Origin: Bedellia somnulentella
Taxonomy: Eukaryota; Arthropoda; Insecta; Lepidoptera; Bedelliidae
Direction of reading: 5' to 3'
Assembly: GCA_963576735.1 (NCBI GenBank)
Contig: OY755178.1
Location: forward strand, 868,001-932,000
Length of the DNA stretch: 64,000 nt
Part shown: in pieces, positions 1 to 9,949 of the stretch
Layout of the letters: each line of letters starts with the position of its first letter
Position numbering within the stretch: position 1 is the first letter of the stretch
Notes under the pieces: model-generated
Databases searched by the model: none
Told to the model about the DNA's origin: nothing
Seen by the model: the letters and a program-made list of their open reading frames with translations, nothing else
Position numbers and translations under genes: made by a program

Positions 1-72
1 TTTACCCGAGGTCGCGGGTTCGATCCCCGCCTGTGTCGAAATTTTTCTTTCCTTTATTTATTCTTTATTTAT
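1..72 (+). repeat. SINE-C 3' fragment (tRNA T-arm plus A/T tail)
   Basis: The segment opens inside a tRNA-like sequence with the T-arm and Pol III B-box 'GGTTCGATCCCC'. It continues into the tail 'TTTCTTTCCTTTATTTATTC' seen in all SINE-C copies of this window. It is cut by the window edge on the left and by the truncated 5' end of the LINE on the right. Confidence 0.7.
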
Positions 73-142
73 AAGTATTTATAGATCAAGAGAAAAACTC
101 TTCGATTTATATGATCAAAAAGCTTATAGTAATAATAATGAA

Positions 143-523
143 TTGAGTGAATATGTAAAAAAATACTCAAAAATATTTAATAAAGTATGTAAAGAGGCTA
201 AAGCCAGATACCTAAGCCGACGTATCCGCACATCCGATAATAAAGTTAAAACAGTGTGGAATATTATCAACACCCAAACAGGCCGAGGTAAACCATGCGA
301 TCAGGAGTTCTGTGTTCGATCTGATAAAGGTCTGACTACCTCTGATGAGGAAATCGCTTGTATTTTTGAAAAATATTTTACTGACATACCATCGAAAACA
401 ACTGAATATTTAAACACATCGGTTATAAAAGCTCAACACTTATTACAACAAAATGTTGATAGGTGCGAAACTTTGTTTTGTTTTTTAAGATGTCGGCCCT
501 ACAGATATCGAAAAATGTTTTAA
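143..523 (+). pseudogene. LINE ORF2, N-terminal piece before the frameshift
   Basis: This 126-residue piece is the region between endonuclease and reverse transcriptase of the LINE pol protein, rich in Lys and Arg. The frame is open further upstream to about base 74, so the listed start (a TTG) is not a real initiation site. Near base 490 the coding frame is lost: the sequence encoding 'TDIEKCFKSF' lies in the frame of the following ORF, so a small indel separates the two pieces. The last residues of this ORF are therefore out-of-frame noise. Confidence 0.65.
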
Positions 524-560
524 ATCATTTAAACTAAAAAGTTCTGAAGACATTTGGGGT

Positions 561-2063
561 ATGTCAGTGAAAGTTTGCCATAATTTTATTGTAACTTTGG
601 CTCCATATTTAGCAGATATATTTAATGAATGTATAAGAAATAAAATCTTTCCAAATCTCACGAAGCATAGTAAAATTGTACCACTTCTTAAATCCGGAGG
701 AGATAAAATTAGTCCTGATGGTTATAGACCCATATCAATTCTGCCAGTTTTAAGTAAAATATTCGAAAAACTAATGTTCAATCAAATGCTTTTGCATTTC
801 GCTTCAAACAAATTGTTTCATCCAAAACAATTTGGCTTTACGAAGGGCCGCTCTACCACCGATGCAGGCGTTGCCTTAATGAAACACATTTTTGATTCGT
901 GGGAACGCAAAAATGATGCTATTGGTTTGTTTTGCGATCTTACGAAGGCATTTGATTGTGCAGATCATGAAATCCTTTTTATTAAATTAGAACATTATGG
1001 CATACAAGGTGACGCACTTAAATTAATAAAGTCTTACTTTTCGGATCGGATACAGAAAGTGCAAATCAATAATGCAATATCACCTGGAACTGATGTGAAA
1101 ATGGGTGTTCCGCAGGGTTCTATTTTGGGCCCATTTTTATTTTTAGTTTATATTAATGATTTGCCGTTCATGGTCGAGAAAATGTCCGAGATAGTGTTAT
1201 TTGCTGATGATACTTCTTTAGTATTTGACGTTGAAAGAAATAATCAGAATATTGACGAGGTGAATAACACGGTTTCACAGATTCAAACATGGTTTGCTTC
1301 CAATAATCTTGTACTGAATGGTAAAAAAACCAAATGCATTAAATTTGTATTACCTAATGTTAGGTGCGTTGATAACGAAATAATTTTAAATAATGAAAAG
1401 TTAGTATTTTCGGATAACACAGTTTTCTTAGGGATAACTCTGGACTCCAAGCTCCAATGGGGACCCCACATTAGCTCACTAGCTGGCAGGCTTAGTAGTG
1501 CTGCATATGCCGTTAGGAAAATAAGACATTTGACAGATGTACAGACAGCTCGATTAGTTTATTACAGCTATTTTCATAGTGTAATGTCTTACGGTATTTT
1601 ACTCTGGGGCAGAGCAGCTGATGTTGGTTCCATATTTATTCTCCAAAAGAGAGCAATAAGAGCCATATACAATATGAGATCCCGAGATTCCCTGAGGGAA
1701 TTGTTTAAAACAATAAATATAATGACATTGCCATGTCAATATATTTATGAAAATATTATGTATGTAAGAAAAAATCAGGCCTCTTTTGTGAAAAATTGTG
1801 ACAGACATATTCGAAACCTGAGAGACAACAATAAAATATCCGTGCCAAAATACAGATTGTCAAAAGTAAATACATCTTTCATGGGGTTATGCGTAAAAAT
1901 GTATAATAAAATACCTGAGGACATTTTAAATTTATCAGAAACAAAATTCAAAGCGCTGTTAAAAGAAATCTTAGTTCGAAAGCCTATTACACTGTCAATG
2001 ATTACATTAATGATGAAGTGGCTTGGTGTCATCAGGGCTCTGTGCAGAATGTTTCCGGGCTAA
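561..2063 (+). pseudogene. LINE reverse transcriptase (ORF2), nearly full RT domain
   Basis: The 500-residue ORF carries the RT core in order: 'YRPISILPVLSKIFEKLM' (finger), 'FGFTKGRST', 'LTKAFDCADH' (first catalytic Asp), 'GVPQGSILGPFLFLVYIND', and the active-site box 'FADDTS' (Asp-Asp present). A C-terminal region follows with 'RAIRAIYNM' and 'MYNKIPEDILNLS'. Near 1975 a second frameshift diverts the end: the true C-terminal frame continues to a TAA at 2075-2077, as shown by the intact equivalent in the copy at 37.97-38.45 kb. With the break near 490 this copy has two frameshifts and is not functional. Confidence 0.85.
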
Positions 2064-2253
2064 CACCAAAATTGTAATGGACGTAAAAAAAGATGTGTGT
2101 TGACGAGTTTCTTACGGGTTCTTCTCTCAACAAAACACCTTCCGAATCCGAAGTAAACTTAGTATTAAGTTGAATTTTGACGTTCAAAAAACAAAGATTT
2201 ATCTTTTTATTTTGAAATAAATGATTATTTTATTTTTTTATTTTTTTTATAAC

Positions 2254-2310
2254 TCTGACTACCCTCTTTTGGGATTTCTAACTGAGATTATATATACGTA
2301 CGTACTACAG
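2254..2310 (+). repeat. SINE-B 3' fragment, degenerate
   Basis: A decayed version of the SINE-B end 'CTCTGGCTACCCC', an A/T stretch, then 'GTGAGTATATGTATG', here changed to a TACG-type microsatellite. It directly abuts the LINE 3' end. Confidence 0.5.
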
Positions 2311-2945
2311 TTCAGAAACAAAAACAGAAATAATTATTTGCGATGAAAATCAGTATAGATGCATAAATGAATACTGACAAAGACCGTGGTCTCGAGCAAC
2401 ATGGCTGGGTTTAACTTGGATTATGCAAATATAGCTCTTAAGACATTAAACTAAAGTGCATATTAGAGCAACGGGGTGTATGTAAATCATGTATGCAATT
2501 TAAACATCTGCTGCAGTCCAAATGTCCACGAAAAGCAATTGACTACGTTTTTGGACTTGCTATTTTATTAATACTGGCCCAAAACTGAAAATAAAAAAAC
2601 ATGTCTTGTCTTCCTTCTATTTATTTAATGTATTGTTTTTAAGCATACGTAAATATGTATTTAAATAAAAAGCCGAGCTGACAGTCTACTAAAAACCTAA
2701 AAGGTTTTCAGACTGTCTGGTCAAGTGTTGTAAATATTTTTTTAAATAAACAGTGTTAAATTATTATTATTATTTTTTAAAATTATTCGAAATATCATGG
2801 AAATGTACAAAAATTCTCACACAGAATTGGTTTAACTTAATAAAACCTCGTGAGGAATAATGAGTCTTTCAATATTATACGCAAGAGATGGTATCGTAAT
2901 TGGAAACAAAAGGTATAGGGTGTTTTTTATTGATTATAAGGTTAT
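2311..2945. other. AT-rich stretch without recognised gene
   Basis: No convincing ORF. It holds a small imperfect hairpin around 2681-2720 (arms near 'GACAGTCT' and 'AGACTGTC', centre 'AAAACCTAAAAGGTTTT'), followed by an A-rich, LINE-3'-end-like stretch near 2740-2780. Confidence 0.4.
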
Positions 2946-2948
2946 GCT

Positions 2949-3021
2949 GTGGGGGATCCATCAACAACAAACATTTTTTATTCTAACATACTATTGATTA
3001 TAACATACAATAACATTCTAG
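2949..3021. repeat. Left copy of a ~73-bp direct repeat flanking an RTE derivative
   Basis: Begins 'GTGGGGGATC' and ends 'ACAATAACATTCTA'. The same sequence, with small indels, recurs at 3371-3447 on the other side of the RTE-derived insertion. It is far longer than a usual target-site duplication. Confidence 0.7.
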
Positions 3022-3372
3022 TCAAGCGGGGCTCTGGCTAGGCGGACAGTTTACTTCCCTTGCTTTTCGTGGGATCCAAATGTGTTTCGGAACAAAAATT
3101 AAACACGATGGCGGCGATATGGCCCGCCACCTATCATGCCGTGGTTCCTAGCGGGGCGAAAAAAGGGCTAAAGAGACCCGCTTTGGTACGATGAATGTGT
3201 GTGGACGGATGCATGAAAAATTAGATGAAGTATGTTTGATTGTGGAAGAAAGAAACCAAGATTTGATGTGAATGAAGCTAGAGAGATTTGCCAGGATCGT
3301 ACAAAGTGGCGATCGATAGTCTCTGCCTACCCCAATGGGAACTAACGGCGTGAGAATATGTATGTATGTATG
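3022..3372 (+). mobile_element. Internally deleted RTE-type LINE (5' end fused to 3' end)
   Basis: The first ~240 bases carry what looks like an RTE 5' region and the start of its endonuclease, readable as 'RFGTMNVCGRMHEKLDEVCL' (about 3182-3241). Around 3265-3270 this passes without a break into the last codons of the same LINE class ('AREICQDRTKWRSIVSAYP'), then the tail 'GGCGTGAGAATATGTATG' and a (TATG)n end. The RT domain is missing. The joint lies at a 'GATGT' shared by both parts, which suggests a microhomology deletion or template jump. The element is flanked by ~73-bp direct repeats. Confidence 0.65.
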
Positions 3373-3447
3373 TGGGGGATCAATCATCAACAAACATTTT
3401 TTATTCTAACATTCTACTATTGATTATAAATAACATACAATAACATT
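3371..3447. repeat. Right copy of the ~73-bp direct repeat
   Basis: A near-identical repeat of 2949-3021 with a few extra bases. It starts exactly at the end of the RTE derivative's TATG tail. Confidence 0.7.
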
Positions 3448-3637
3448 CTAACCGACCGAGTTACGATAAAGTAAGTGCTCATTCTAGGCCTCCATTAATA
3501 AATCACGTGTATCATTTGATGAAATTAAGGTTATTTTACTGGGTAGCGCAAGGTAGATTATAAAATTTATACTTTTTTAATTTCATTCATATTTTACTAC
3601 CCAAGGCTTAGTTAAATAAAAATGATAAAAACAATCA

Positions 3638-3974
3638 GCCGTGATAGCCCAGTGGGTAGAACACTCGGTTATCGTGCAAACGACTAGTGTTCAAATCCTG
3701 GGCCGGGCCTACACCAATTTGTCTTTTCTAAAGACATATGTGTGGTTAACTTATCATGGTTGTTAACGGTGAGGGAAAGCATCGTGAGGAAACCGTATTC
3801 GTACAAAACGGCAATAGGCCTGCCCCCTATCACGTGAGTACACTGTCCATGCAAAAGGTGGGTACTCTGAACACCAGGTGACAAAGTCACGTGATGTTCA
3901 GAAGTATTAGTACCTCTGCCAACCCCTTCGGGGATATTCGGCGTGAACGTTTATGTTTATGTTATGTTATGTTA
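3638..3974 (+). repeat. SINE-A, tRNA-derived, near full length
   Basis: The head is tRNA-like, with an A-box-like 'TAGCCCAGTGGGTAGAACA' and a B-box-like 'GTTCAAATCC'. The body includes 'ACACCAATTTGTCTTTTC' and 'CTATCACGTGAGTACACTG'. The end is 'CTCTGCCAACCCCTTCGGGG', then 'CGGCGTGAACG' and a TTATG repeat. The last ~50 bp resemble the 3' end of the RTE LINE and of SINE-B. Confidence 0.8.
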
Positions 3975-4039
3975 TAAAAACAATGTATTATTATTTACTG
4001 AAAAGTAAAGCATTTCAATCATTTATATTAATTTTAGAC

Positions 4040-4200
4040 CCTAAGGGTAAAAATCCAACTTGTCCCTACCTAACTTCCTAAAGTGTCCACCTTGTCCCTA
4101 CCTAACTTCCGAAAGTGCATAAGAAATCAAAATCACACCATCACACAAACATTTACTTCACAATCTCCCCCTATCCAACGTCCAAAAGTGGCTAAGGAAC
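4040..4200 (+). repeat. Degenerate SINE-B middle part with a local duplication
   Basis: 'CCTATCCAACGTCCAAAAGTG' resembles the SINE-B body. The phrase 'TTGTCCCTACCTAACTTCC' occurs twice about 38 bp apart, a short tandem duplication. Confidence 0.4.
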
Positions 4201-4214
4201 CCCCTCCTTATAGG

Positions 4215-4441
4215 TCTCTGTAAACCCCTAAAGGGGTAGCCAGAGCTTCAGAAAAAAAGTTCTTTAGCCAGTATTGGAACTTCAGTGGGGAAAAGATTGA
4301 AAACTAAAAGTTGTTGCTGATAGGTCTCCAACCGCAACGCCCAACAATCTCTTTCAAAGTTCCGAAACCCTTAGTCACCCCTTACCAACACCCACAGGTA
4401 GACATAAGATAGTGCTATTCTAAGCCGACACAACACAGCAA
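4215..4441 (-). repeat. SINE-B copy
   Basis: Reverse-strand SINE-B: it ends at the high-coordinate side with 'CTAAGCCGACACAACACAGC' (the 5' head in reverse) and contains 'GGTCTCCAACCGCAACGCCC'. Diverged, with several indels. Confidence 0.75.
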
Positions 4442-4800
4442 ATTTTATGACTCCATTTTTCGAATTATAGCCGCGATAATATTTTTTATGTTCAATAACG
4501 TCTGAAATATTTGGGCTCTCACCTTCCTCAAACCGAAATGATTGTTGTAAAAGCGATGTAATTGAGTTTGTGTCGAGTTTGACAAGTCATTATTTCTTCG
4601 GCTTTTAAGTTCCGTATTAAAAAGTTACGTTGTATTAACAACTTTTTGTGATGAATTACGTTATTTATCGTACAATAAAAAGCTTGTTGTTATTTCAAAT
4701 TTCTAGTAGAAATAAAACGAAAGCCTCTTTATTCGGCTTAACATAATTCAAACTGCAGATATTGTGGTACCATTTTAAATAGGCAAGAACTATAAAGAAG

Positions 4801-5058
4801 TTGCTGTGTAGTGTCGGCTTACAATAGCACTACCCCATTTCTACCAGTGGGTGATCGTAAGAGACGACTAAGGGTATAGGGGCTTATTAAGTGATATTTG
4901 GGCGATGTGGTTGGAGTGGAGACCAGTCACCAAAAACATTTATTATTACCATCTTTTCCCCTATCAACTTCCGAAAGTGGCTGAGGAATTTTTTATTCCA
5001 AAGCTCTGGCTACCCCGTTAAGGGATTTATAGCCGTGAGTATATGTATGTATGTATGT
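4801..5058 (+). repeat. SINE-B copy, full length
   Basis: Full-length copy from 'TTGCTGTGTAGTGTCGGC' to 'GCCGTGAGTATATGTATG' and a (TATG)n run. The family is about 260 bp. 'GGTTGGAGACC' vaguely resembles a Pol III B box, so a SINE origin is likely but the RNA ancestor is not recognised. Confidence 0.85.
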
Positions 5059-5893
5059 AAGGAGCAATAGCTAAAGATGCACATATCAAGTGATATTTTG
5101 ATTTTTTATTATTATGGTTTTTTGCATAATAAGTTTAATAAATAGTATGTAATATGTCCTGTAATCTACTTATGCACCATTTATAGTACTGAGATACGTA
5201 AATGACACCTATGAATTTTCAAATTATAAAGACGTTTCTCGGCTCAAGCGACGCATTTCATACTTAGCCACTACAAGAGTGTTAATCATCTTGTTTCGTA
5301 AAAAGTATCGCAAGAACATTCCAAAATACTAATACAAATATTTTATCCCTGCTTCTGTTCTAGAATAAAGGCGAGATTAATATTGGGACAATAACTAAAA
5401 AAAAATATCTATTGAAAAATCACGACAACAAGACACTAATGTGTTTTCTAGCAAATCGCCCAAAAATCACTTAAAATTACCCGTACTTAAAGTTGCCTTG
5501 TACGGTTTCACGGTACCTATAAAATGGAACCATGTTCTGATAATAAAGATTTATTATTATTATTATAAAAAGAAATGGAGAATACGGTAAGTAAGTACAG
5601 AAAGTATTCTGCTCTTGACATTTAAAGACGCAAATATAAAATATCTCCTACCATTTAAAACACTCATGCTTAATAACATCTAAATACTTCTTAATTATTT
5701 CGGGTGTAATCAAGCTACCTTCAGAACAACAAATTAAGCGAAAGATAAATAATGTATATTTCACAAATTTCTGAAGCGCTAATCAACAGCAATTCAGATA
5801 AATTCCTTTGCTAATACGAAACGGACATCTGTCGTTTATAAATGTTAATTTATTTGTTTTGTGACTTTAATACACACTAAATAAATTGAGATT
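5059..5893. other. AT-rich stretch, no gene seen
   Basis: No supported coding sequence. Around 5480-5572 the sequence ends 'GATAATAAAGATTTATT' plus a TTA run, which looks like a LINE 3' terminus. Confidence 0.35.
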
Positions 5894-6145
5894 AGCCGTG
5901 TAGTGTCGGCGTAGAATAACACTACCCCATTTCTACCCGTGGGTGATCGTAAGAGGCGACTAAGGGTATAGGGGCTTATTAAGTGATTTTTGGGCGATGT
6001 GGTTGGAGACCCGTCACCAAAAACAATTAATTATTATTACCATCTTTTCCACAATCAACTTCCAAAGTGGCTGAGGAATTTTTCATTCCAAAGCTCTGGC
6101 TACCCCGTTAAGGGATTTATAGCCGTGAGTATATGTTTGTATGTA
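5894..6145 (+). repeat. SINE-B copy, full length
   Basis: Begins 'GCCGTGTAGTGTCGGCG' and ends 'GCCGTGAGTATATGTTTG'. Closely related to the copy at 4801. Confidence 0.8.
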
Positions 6146-6167
6146 AATAAATAGAATTGTGAGTATG

Positions 6168-6298
6168 CTCAAAAAGGCGTCCAAAGTAGGAAGAATAAAA
6201 GTGTATGTCTGAGAAGATTGCTGGATGTAAACGAAGCTAGAGAGGTTTGTCAGGATCGTAAAAAGTGGTGATCAATAGTCTCTGCCTACCCCAACGGT
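6168..6298 (+). repeat. RTE LINE 3' end fragment
   Basis: Decayed C-terminal codons of the RTE ORF: 'GATGTAAACGAAGCTAGAGA', 'CAGGATCGTAAAAAGTGG' and 'CTCTGCCTACCCCAACGG'. The frame is broken. It lies between two SINE-B copies. Confidence 0.7.
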
Positions 6299-6337
6299 CA
6301 AATAAATATATAAAATTATAATTATAAAATTATATAG

Positions 6338-6560
6338 TTGCTGTGTAGTGCCGGCTTAGAATGTCGCTACCCCTTTCCACCCACGGGTGTCGTAAGAGGC
6401 GACTAAGGGTATTGGGGCTTTTTATTGGATATTTGGGCGATGCGGTTGGAGACCCATCACTAAAAACCTTTATTTTTACCATCTTTTCCCCACTCAACTT
6501 CCAAAAGTGGCTGAGGAATTTCTAGGGAAATATAGCCGTGAGTATATGTATGCATGTATA
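6338..6560 (+). repeat. SINE-B copy
   Basis: Starts 'GTTGCTGTGTAGTGCCGG' and ends 'GCCGTGAGTATATGTATG'. A short internal deletion removes the 'CTCTGGCTACC' part. Confidence 0.75.
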
Positions 6561-6582
6561 AATATATACTTAAGTAGTTTTA

Positions 6583-6690
6583 AGCCACTTAGGTTGCTGC
6601 GCCCTTACAGGGTGTCACATTTGTAACTAACCAACTCACTAATCCCACAATGCGACTTGCAATAAATACATTTGAATTTGAATTTTGTAA
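6583..6690 (+). repeat. LINE 3' UTR fragment
   Basis: 'GCGCCCTTACAGGGTGTCAC' followed by 'CAATAAATACATTTGAATTT' is a typical CR1/Jockey 3' UTR end with a polyadenylation signal. No coding part remains. Confidence 0.5.
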
Positions 6691-6795
6691 TAAATTAAGA
6701 ATAAATAAAGGAAAGAAAAATTTCGACACAGGCGGGAATCGAACCCGCGACCTCGGGTATGCGTCCCGACGCTCTGCCAATTGAGCCTTATTGAG
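6690..6795 (-). repeat. SINE-C, tRNA part and tail, inverted
   Basis: Read on the minus strand it gives a tRNA-like sequence: D-arm 'CTCAATTGGCAGAGC', anticodon stem 'TCGGG'/'CCCGA', T-arm with 'GGTTCGATTCCCGCC', then the A/T tail. The anticodon loop reads ACGCATA, with C instead of the invariant U33, so this is a repeat and not a working tRNA gene. It abuts a plus-strand SINE-C tail at about 6800, forming a foldback. Confidence 0.75.
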
Positions 6796-6796
6796 A

Positions 6797-7115
6797 TTTA
6801 TTCTTTATTTAATATTAATAATCCCCACATGAGGTTTCCATGAACAAATAGATTTAACTTATGTGATAGTTAGGCGTTTTCAACATTTGCATTCTATCTG
6901 AAAGGGTAGACAAGTGGCCTTCCGAATTAGTTAAAATTCGGAGGTAGGAACCGCAAACACTACTTAAACGTGTAGAAGAAATAAAGGATAGAAGAATCGG
7001 GGCGTATACCCGAGGTCGCGTGTTCGATCTCCGTCTGTGTCGAAATTTTTCTTTCTTTCATTTATTCTTTATTTATTAGTAATAATCCCCACATGAGGTT
7101 TTCATGAACAAAAAG
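6797..7115 (+). repeat. SINE-C copy with upstream body
   Basis: A tail piece ('TTAATAATCCCCACATGAGG') is followed by the SINE-C upstream body ('GTGATAGTTAGGCG', 'GGTAGACAAGTGGCC', 'AATTCGGAGGTAGG'), the second half of the tRNA part and a second tail ending 'TTTTCATGAAC'. About 45 bases including the tRNA D-arm are missing compared with 38432-38757. Confidence 0.7.
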
Positions 7116-7684
7116 ATATAAATTGAATTTTGTAATTATAATTATGAGTCAAAATAATTTGTAGTTAGATATATTGATAACATAACTTATCTTGTTTTTT
7201 TTATAAATAGCTTACTGGTGATCAATTTTGTGCTAAAGTACGCTGCCATGAAATATTAACCTACTAACTTATAATTATAAGACAATTAATCTGAAAAAGA
7301 AAATGTAGTACCTATTTTACTTTTAACGTTACTCTTTATAATAATTAAAATTACAATATTTTTTTTACATCTCTTGTTTTAAAAACGATCTCTTGCTTTT
7401 TAAAAAAGTTTGATATATTTCAGACACGACAATATCACCCTCAGGACCTTTTAACCTGTCAATTTGTAGTAATATCGGGCCGAAGCCCAATTTCCATCCG
7501 TCATTCATGAAGCATCTTCTTGTCAGTTAGAAAAATATATAGTCAGTCAATGTTGCTTTCTATGGTGTAGAATAATCGCTTTACTCGTGATTTTGTTTGG
7601 TCAAAATTTAACAATGTATTTCAAGTAATACATACACTTATGGCTAAAATACTTTAAAAAGGAGTATTTGGAGGGGTATTTATT
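7116..7684. other. AT-rich stretch, no gene seen
   Basis: No supported ORF, no clear repeat end and no RNA gene seen. Confidence 0.3.
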
Positions 7685-7772
7685 TGCTGTGTAGTGTCGG
7701 CTTAGAATAGCACTACCCCATTTCTTCCGGTGGGTGTACGTAAGAGGCGACTAACGGTATCGGGGCTTTTAA
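7685..7772 (+). repeat. SINE-B, 5' half (split by a DNA element)
   Basis: The SINE-B head 'TGCTGTGTAGTGTCGGC' runs to 'GGGGCTTTTAA' and is then interrupted. The missing 3' half resumes at 9127. The last four bases, TTAA, are the left target-site duplication. Confidence 0.9.
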
Positions 7773-8469
7773 GGTGCCGTTAGTTCAGCGAACAGAGTTT
7801 TTGAAAGATTATAATGCGTATGTTTATAACAATATGGTTTTGAAAAAAATACATCAAAATCTTGAGGCTTTTCTGCTGTGAAATTGTCGATTCGAAACGT
7901 GATTAATAAATTTTCGCTCGATAGAAAAAAATCGCCAACATACCTCTAATCACACTCTTTAAAATGGTTTTATATTTTATTTATTTTACCTACTTACATA
8001 TAACTTGCATCATAATTTGAGCATTTGTATTTCTAATAATAATTGGCGATTAGTTTTCTTTTTTAATAAATTCAATAAAACAAATATTTTAAAAACATCA
8101 ATATTCGCGGTCCTACTCGTGCCCGAGCGCCGCCCGCCGCCCGCTCAGTGCTCGGCGAGCTGCTTTAGGGGATGGACCTGTGTCGCGCGCGCCTTGTGTT
8201 ACAGATCTTACAATTTACGCGCGTGCGGCACCGTTAGTGTGCGAGTGACCTATCTGTATACGATGCGCGTCAATGTAGGCGTGAGAGTGACCGTGCGTAC
8301 GGTTAGCATTAGCAAATATAAAAGAATTCATTCAATTCATAGATTGCACTCATTTTTATATTTTATTGTTTAATTTATTGGAATAGGAATGGGAAAAAGA
8401 ACAAAACCGTTAAAGTAACTTCTGATTTCAATTAATAATATTAAATAGATACAGGTGTCCACTGAAAAT

Positions 8470-8713
8470 TATATACATACATATACTCACGGCTAAAAAT
8501 CCCTTAACGGGATAGCCAGAGCTTTGGAATGAGAAATTCCTCAGCCACTTTTGGAAGATGATTTGGGAAAAGATGGTAATAATATATGATTTCGGTGACG
8601 GTTCTCCAACCACATAGCCTAAAAATCACTTAAAAGCCCCTATACCCTTAGTCGCCTCTTACGATCATGGGTAGAAATGAGGTAGTGTTATTCTAAGCCG
8701 ACACGACACGGCA
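8470..8713 (-). repeat. SINE-B copy nested in the TTAA element
   Basis: Full reverse-strand copy, from 'ATACATATACTCACGGC' (its tail in reverse) to 'AGCCGACACGACACGGC' (its head in reverse). It inserted into the DNA element, which had itself inserted into another SINE-B. Confidence 0.85.
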
Positions 8714-8838
8714 AAAGTTATGAAATAATCACTGTAATAATTTTGTATAAACTGACAGGGGTAGACAAATCTATTGTATCATTACATTTTATATTGTAAA
8801 CGGCCATGGTAGAAACTATTTTTGAAATTGATAACCTA

Positions 8839-9000
8839 GGGTAAGCGATACAGTTTTCGTCACCCTGACTGTTATAGCCACTCGTAAATATTTTAGAAAG
8901 AAAATGTAAATAGTCATAAACAAATGTCCGAACCCATACCATAGAAAATATTTGCGAGTGGCTAAAACTGTCGAGTTGACAATAACTGTATTGCTTACCC
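8839..9000. mobile_element. 162-bp MITE with long inverted repeats and TA duplication
   Basis: The left arm 'GGGTAAGCGATACAG' continues to 'GCCACTCGTAAATATTTT'. The right arm is its imperfect reverse complement over about 56 bp. The flanks are TA at 8837-8838 and TA at 9001-9002, as for Tc1/mariner-type elements. No transposase. It is nested in the TTAA element. Confidence 0.7.
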
Positions 9001-9126
9001 TACTGTATGTTTTTAAAACGCGCGTCGCGTCGGGGAGACGGCCGCTCGATCGGCGCGCAGGCGCTTCCCCGCGCCCGCGGGGGGCGCACCCCCTGAAATG
9101 ATATTTTTCGCTGAACCAACGGCTCC

Positions 9127-9297
9127 TTAAGGGATTTTCGGGCGATGCGGTTGGAGACCCATCACCAACAACCTTTATTTTACCATCTTTTCCCCACTCA
9201 ACTTTCCAAACGTGGCTGAGGAATTTCGAATTCCTTAGCTCTGGCTACCCCTTCTAGGGATTTATAGCCGTGAGTATATGTATGTATGTATGTATTT
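9127..9297 (+). repeat. SINE-B, 3' half (resumes after the DNA element)
   Basis: From 'TTAAGGGATTTTCGGGCG' to 'GCCGTGAGTATATGTATG' and a (TATG)n tail. Completes the copy begun at 7685. Confidence 0.9.
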
Positions 9298-9622
9298 AGA
9301 GCTTCCGAACTATAAGTAACTCAGCCACTTATGGAATTGAGTGTGGTTTAAAATAATAAAAATAACATAACGCTCTTTCTGCGGCAGCAAGAAGCAGACT
9401 GGTAATAAAGAATTATCCAGAAAAAAATCACGAGTCATAACATCCTACAATCATTAACAGCAAGTTACACCCTACTTTAATGTTAAAAATTTTGGCTAAG
9501 TGCTAGTCACAATTATGCTATTTTAAATTGTTATGACATACAAACACACAGGTTGACAGGACGAATTTCATTTTGCCTATAATCCCAGGCATATATGGAT
9601 TGCTACTTGTGCAAAGCTTACA

Positions 9623-9876
9623 CATACATACATACGTACATACATATACTCAAAGCTATTAATCCCTAGAAGGGGTAGACAGAGCTAAGGAATCAGAAAT
9701 TCCTCAGCCACTTTTGGAAGCTGTGTGGGGAAAAGATGGTGAAATAAAGGTTGTGTGATGGGTCTCCAACCGCATCGCCCAAAAATCCCTCAAAGCCCCA
9801 AAACCGTTAGTCGCATCTTACGTACACCCAGCGGAAGAAATGGGGTAGTGCTATTCTAAGCCGACACTACACAGCA
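9623..9876 (-). repeat. SINE-B copy, full length
   Basis: A (CATA)n stretch (the tail in reverse), then 'ATCCCTAGAAGGGGTAG', ending 'CCGACACTACACAGC'. Confidence 0.85.
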
Positions 9877-9949
9877 AAGCTTTTAGTATGTATAGTTTAA
9901 ATACTGAAGGTTTGCTGCATATACAAAATTTAGACATGCATGTGCAAAA

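Larger units (their letters stand above)
74..2253 (+). mobile_element. CR1/Jockey-type LINE, 5'-truncated copy 1
   Basis: This non-LTR retrotransposon lacks the endonuclease part and begins in the linker before the reverse transcriptase, the usual result of incomplete target-primed reverse transcription. The open frame already reads through from about base 74, upstream of the first start codon. After the ORF come a short 3' UTR and a T/A-rich end near 2253. A second copy of the same family lies on the minus strand at 37806-39033 and confirms the 3' boundary. CR1 versus Jockey cannot be settled by eye. Confidence 0.8.
7773..9126. mobile_element. TTAA-flanked DNA transposon (non-autonomous), ~1.35 kb
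   Basis: Terminal inverted repeats of 20 bp: the left end is GGTGCCGTTAGTTCAGCGAA (7773-7792), and the right end read in reverse differs at two positions (9107-9126). The element sits exactly between TTAA at 7769-7772 and TTAA at 9127-9130, in the middle of a SINE-B whose consensus has a single TTAA there. A TTAA duplication points to piggyBac-type or Sola3-type transposition, but the termini do not start with the usual piggyBac CCC/CCT and no transposase is encoded. It contains two CpG-rich tracts (8110-8300, 9018-9095) and two nested insertions, a SINE-B and a TA-flanked MITE. Confidence 0.8.

Noticed and set aside
6700..6785. tRNA gene on the minus strand
   Set aside because: The stems are tRNA-like, but U33 is replaced by C and the same sequence recurs at 1, 21.7, 22.3, 31.2, 38.5, 38.8 and 41.3 kb, always with the same A/T tail. 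It is part of a repeat.
8005..8373. 122-codon frame over the CpG-rich tract
   Set aside because: It has low-complexity Arg/Pro/Cys content and sits in a non-autonomous DNA element without similar protein families.
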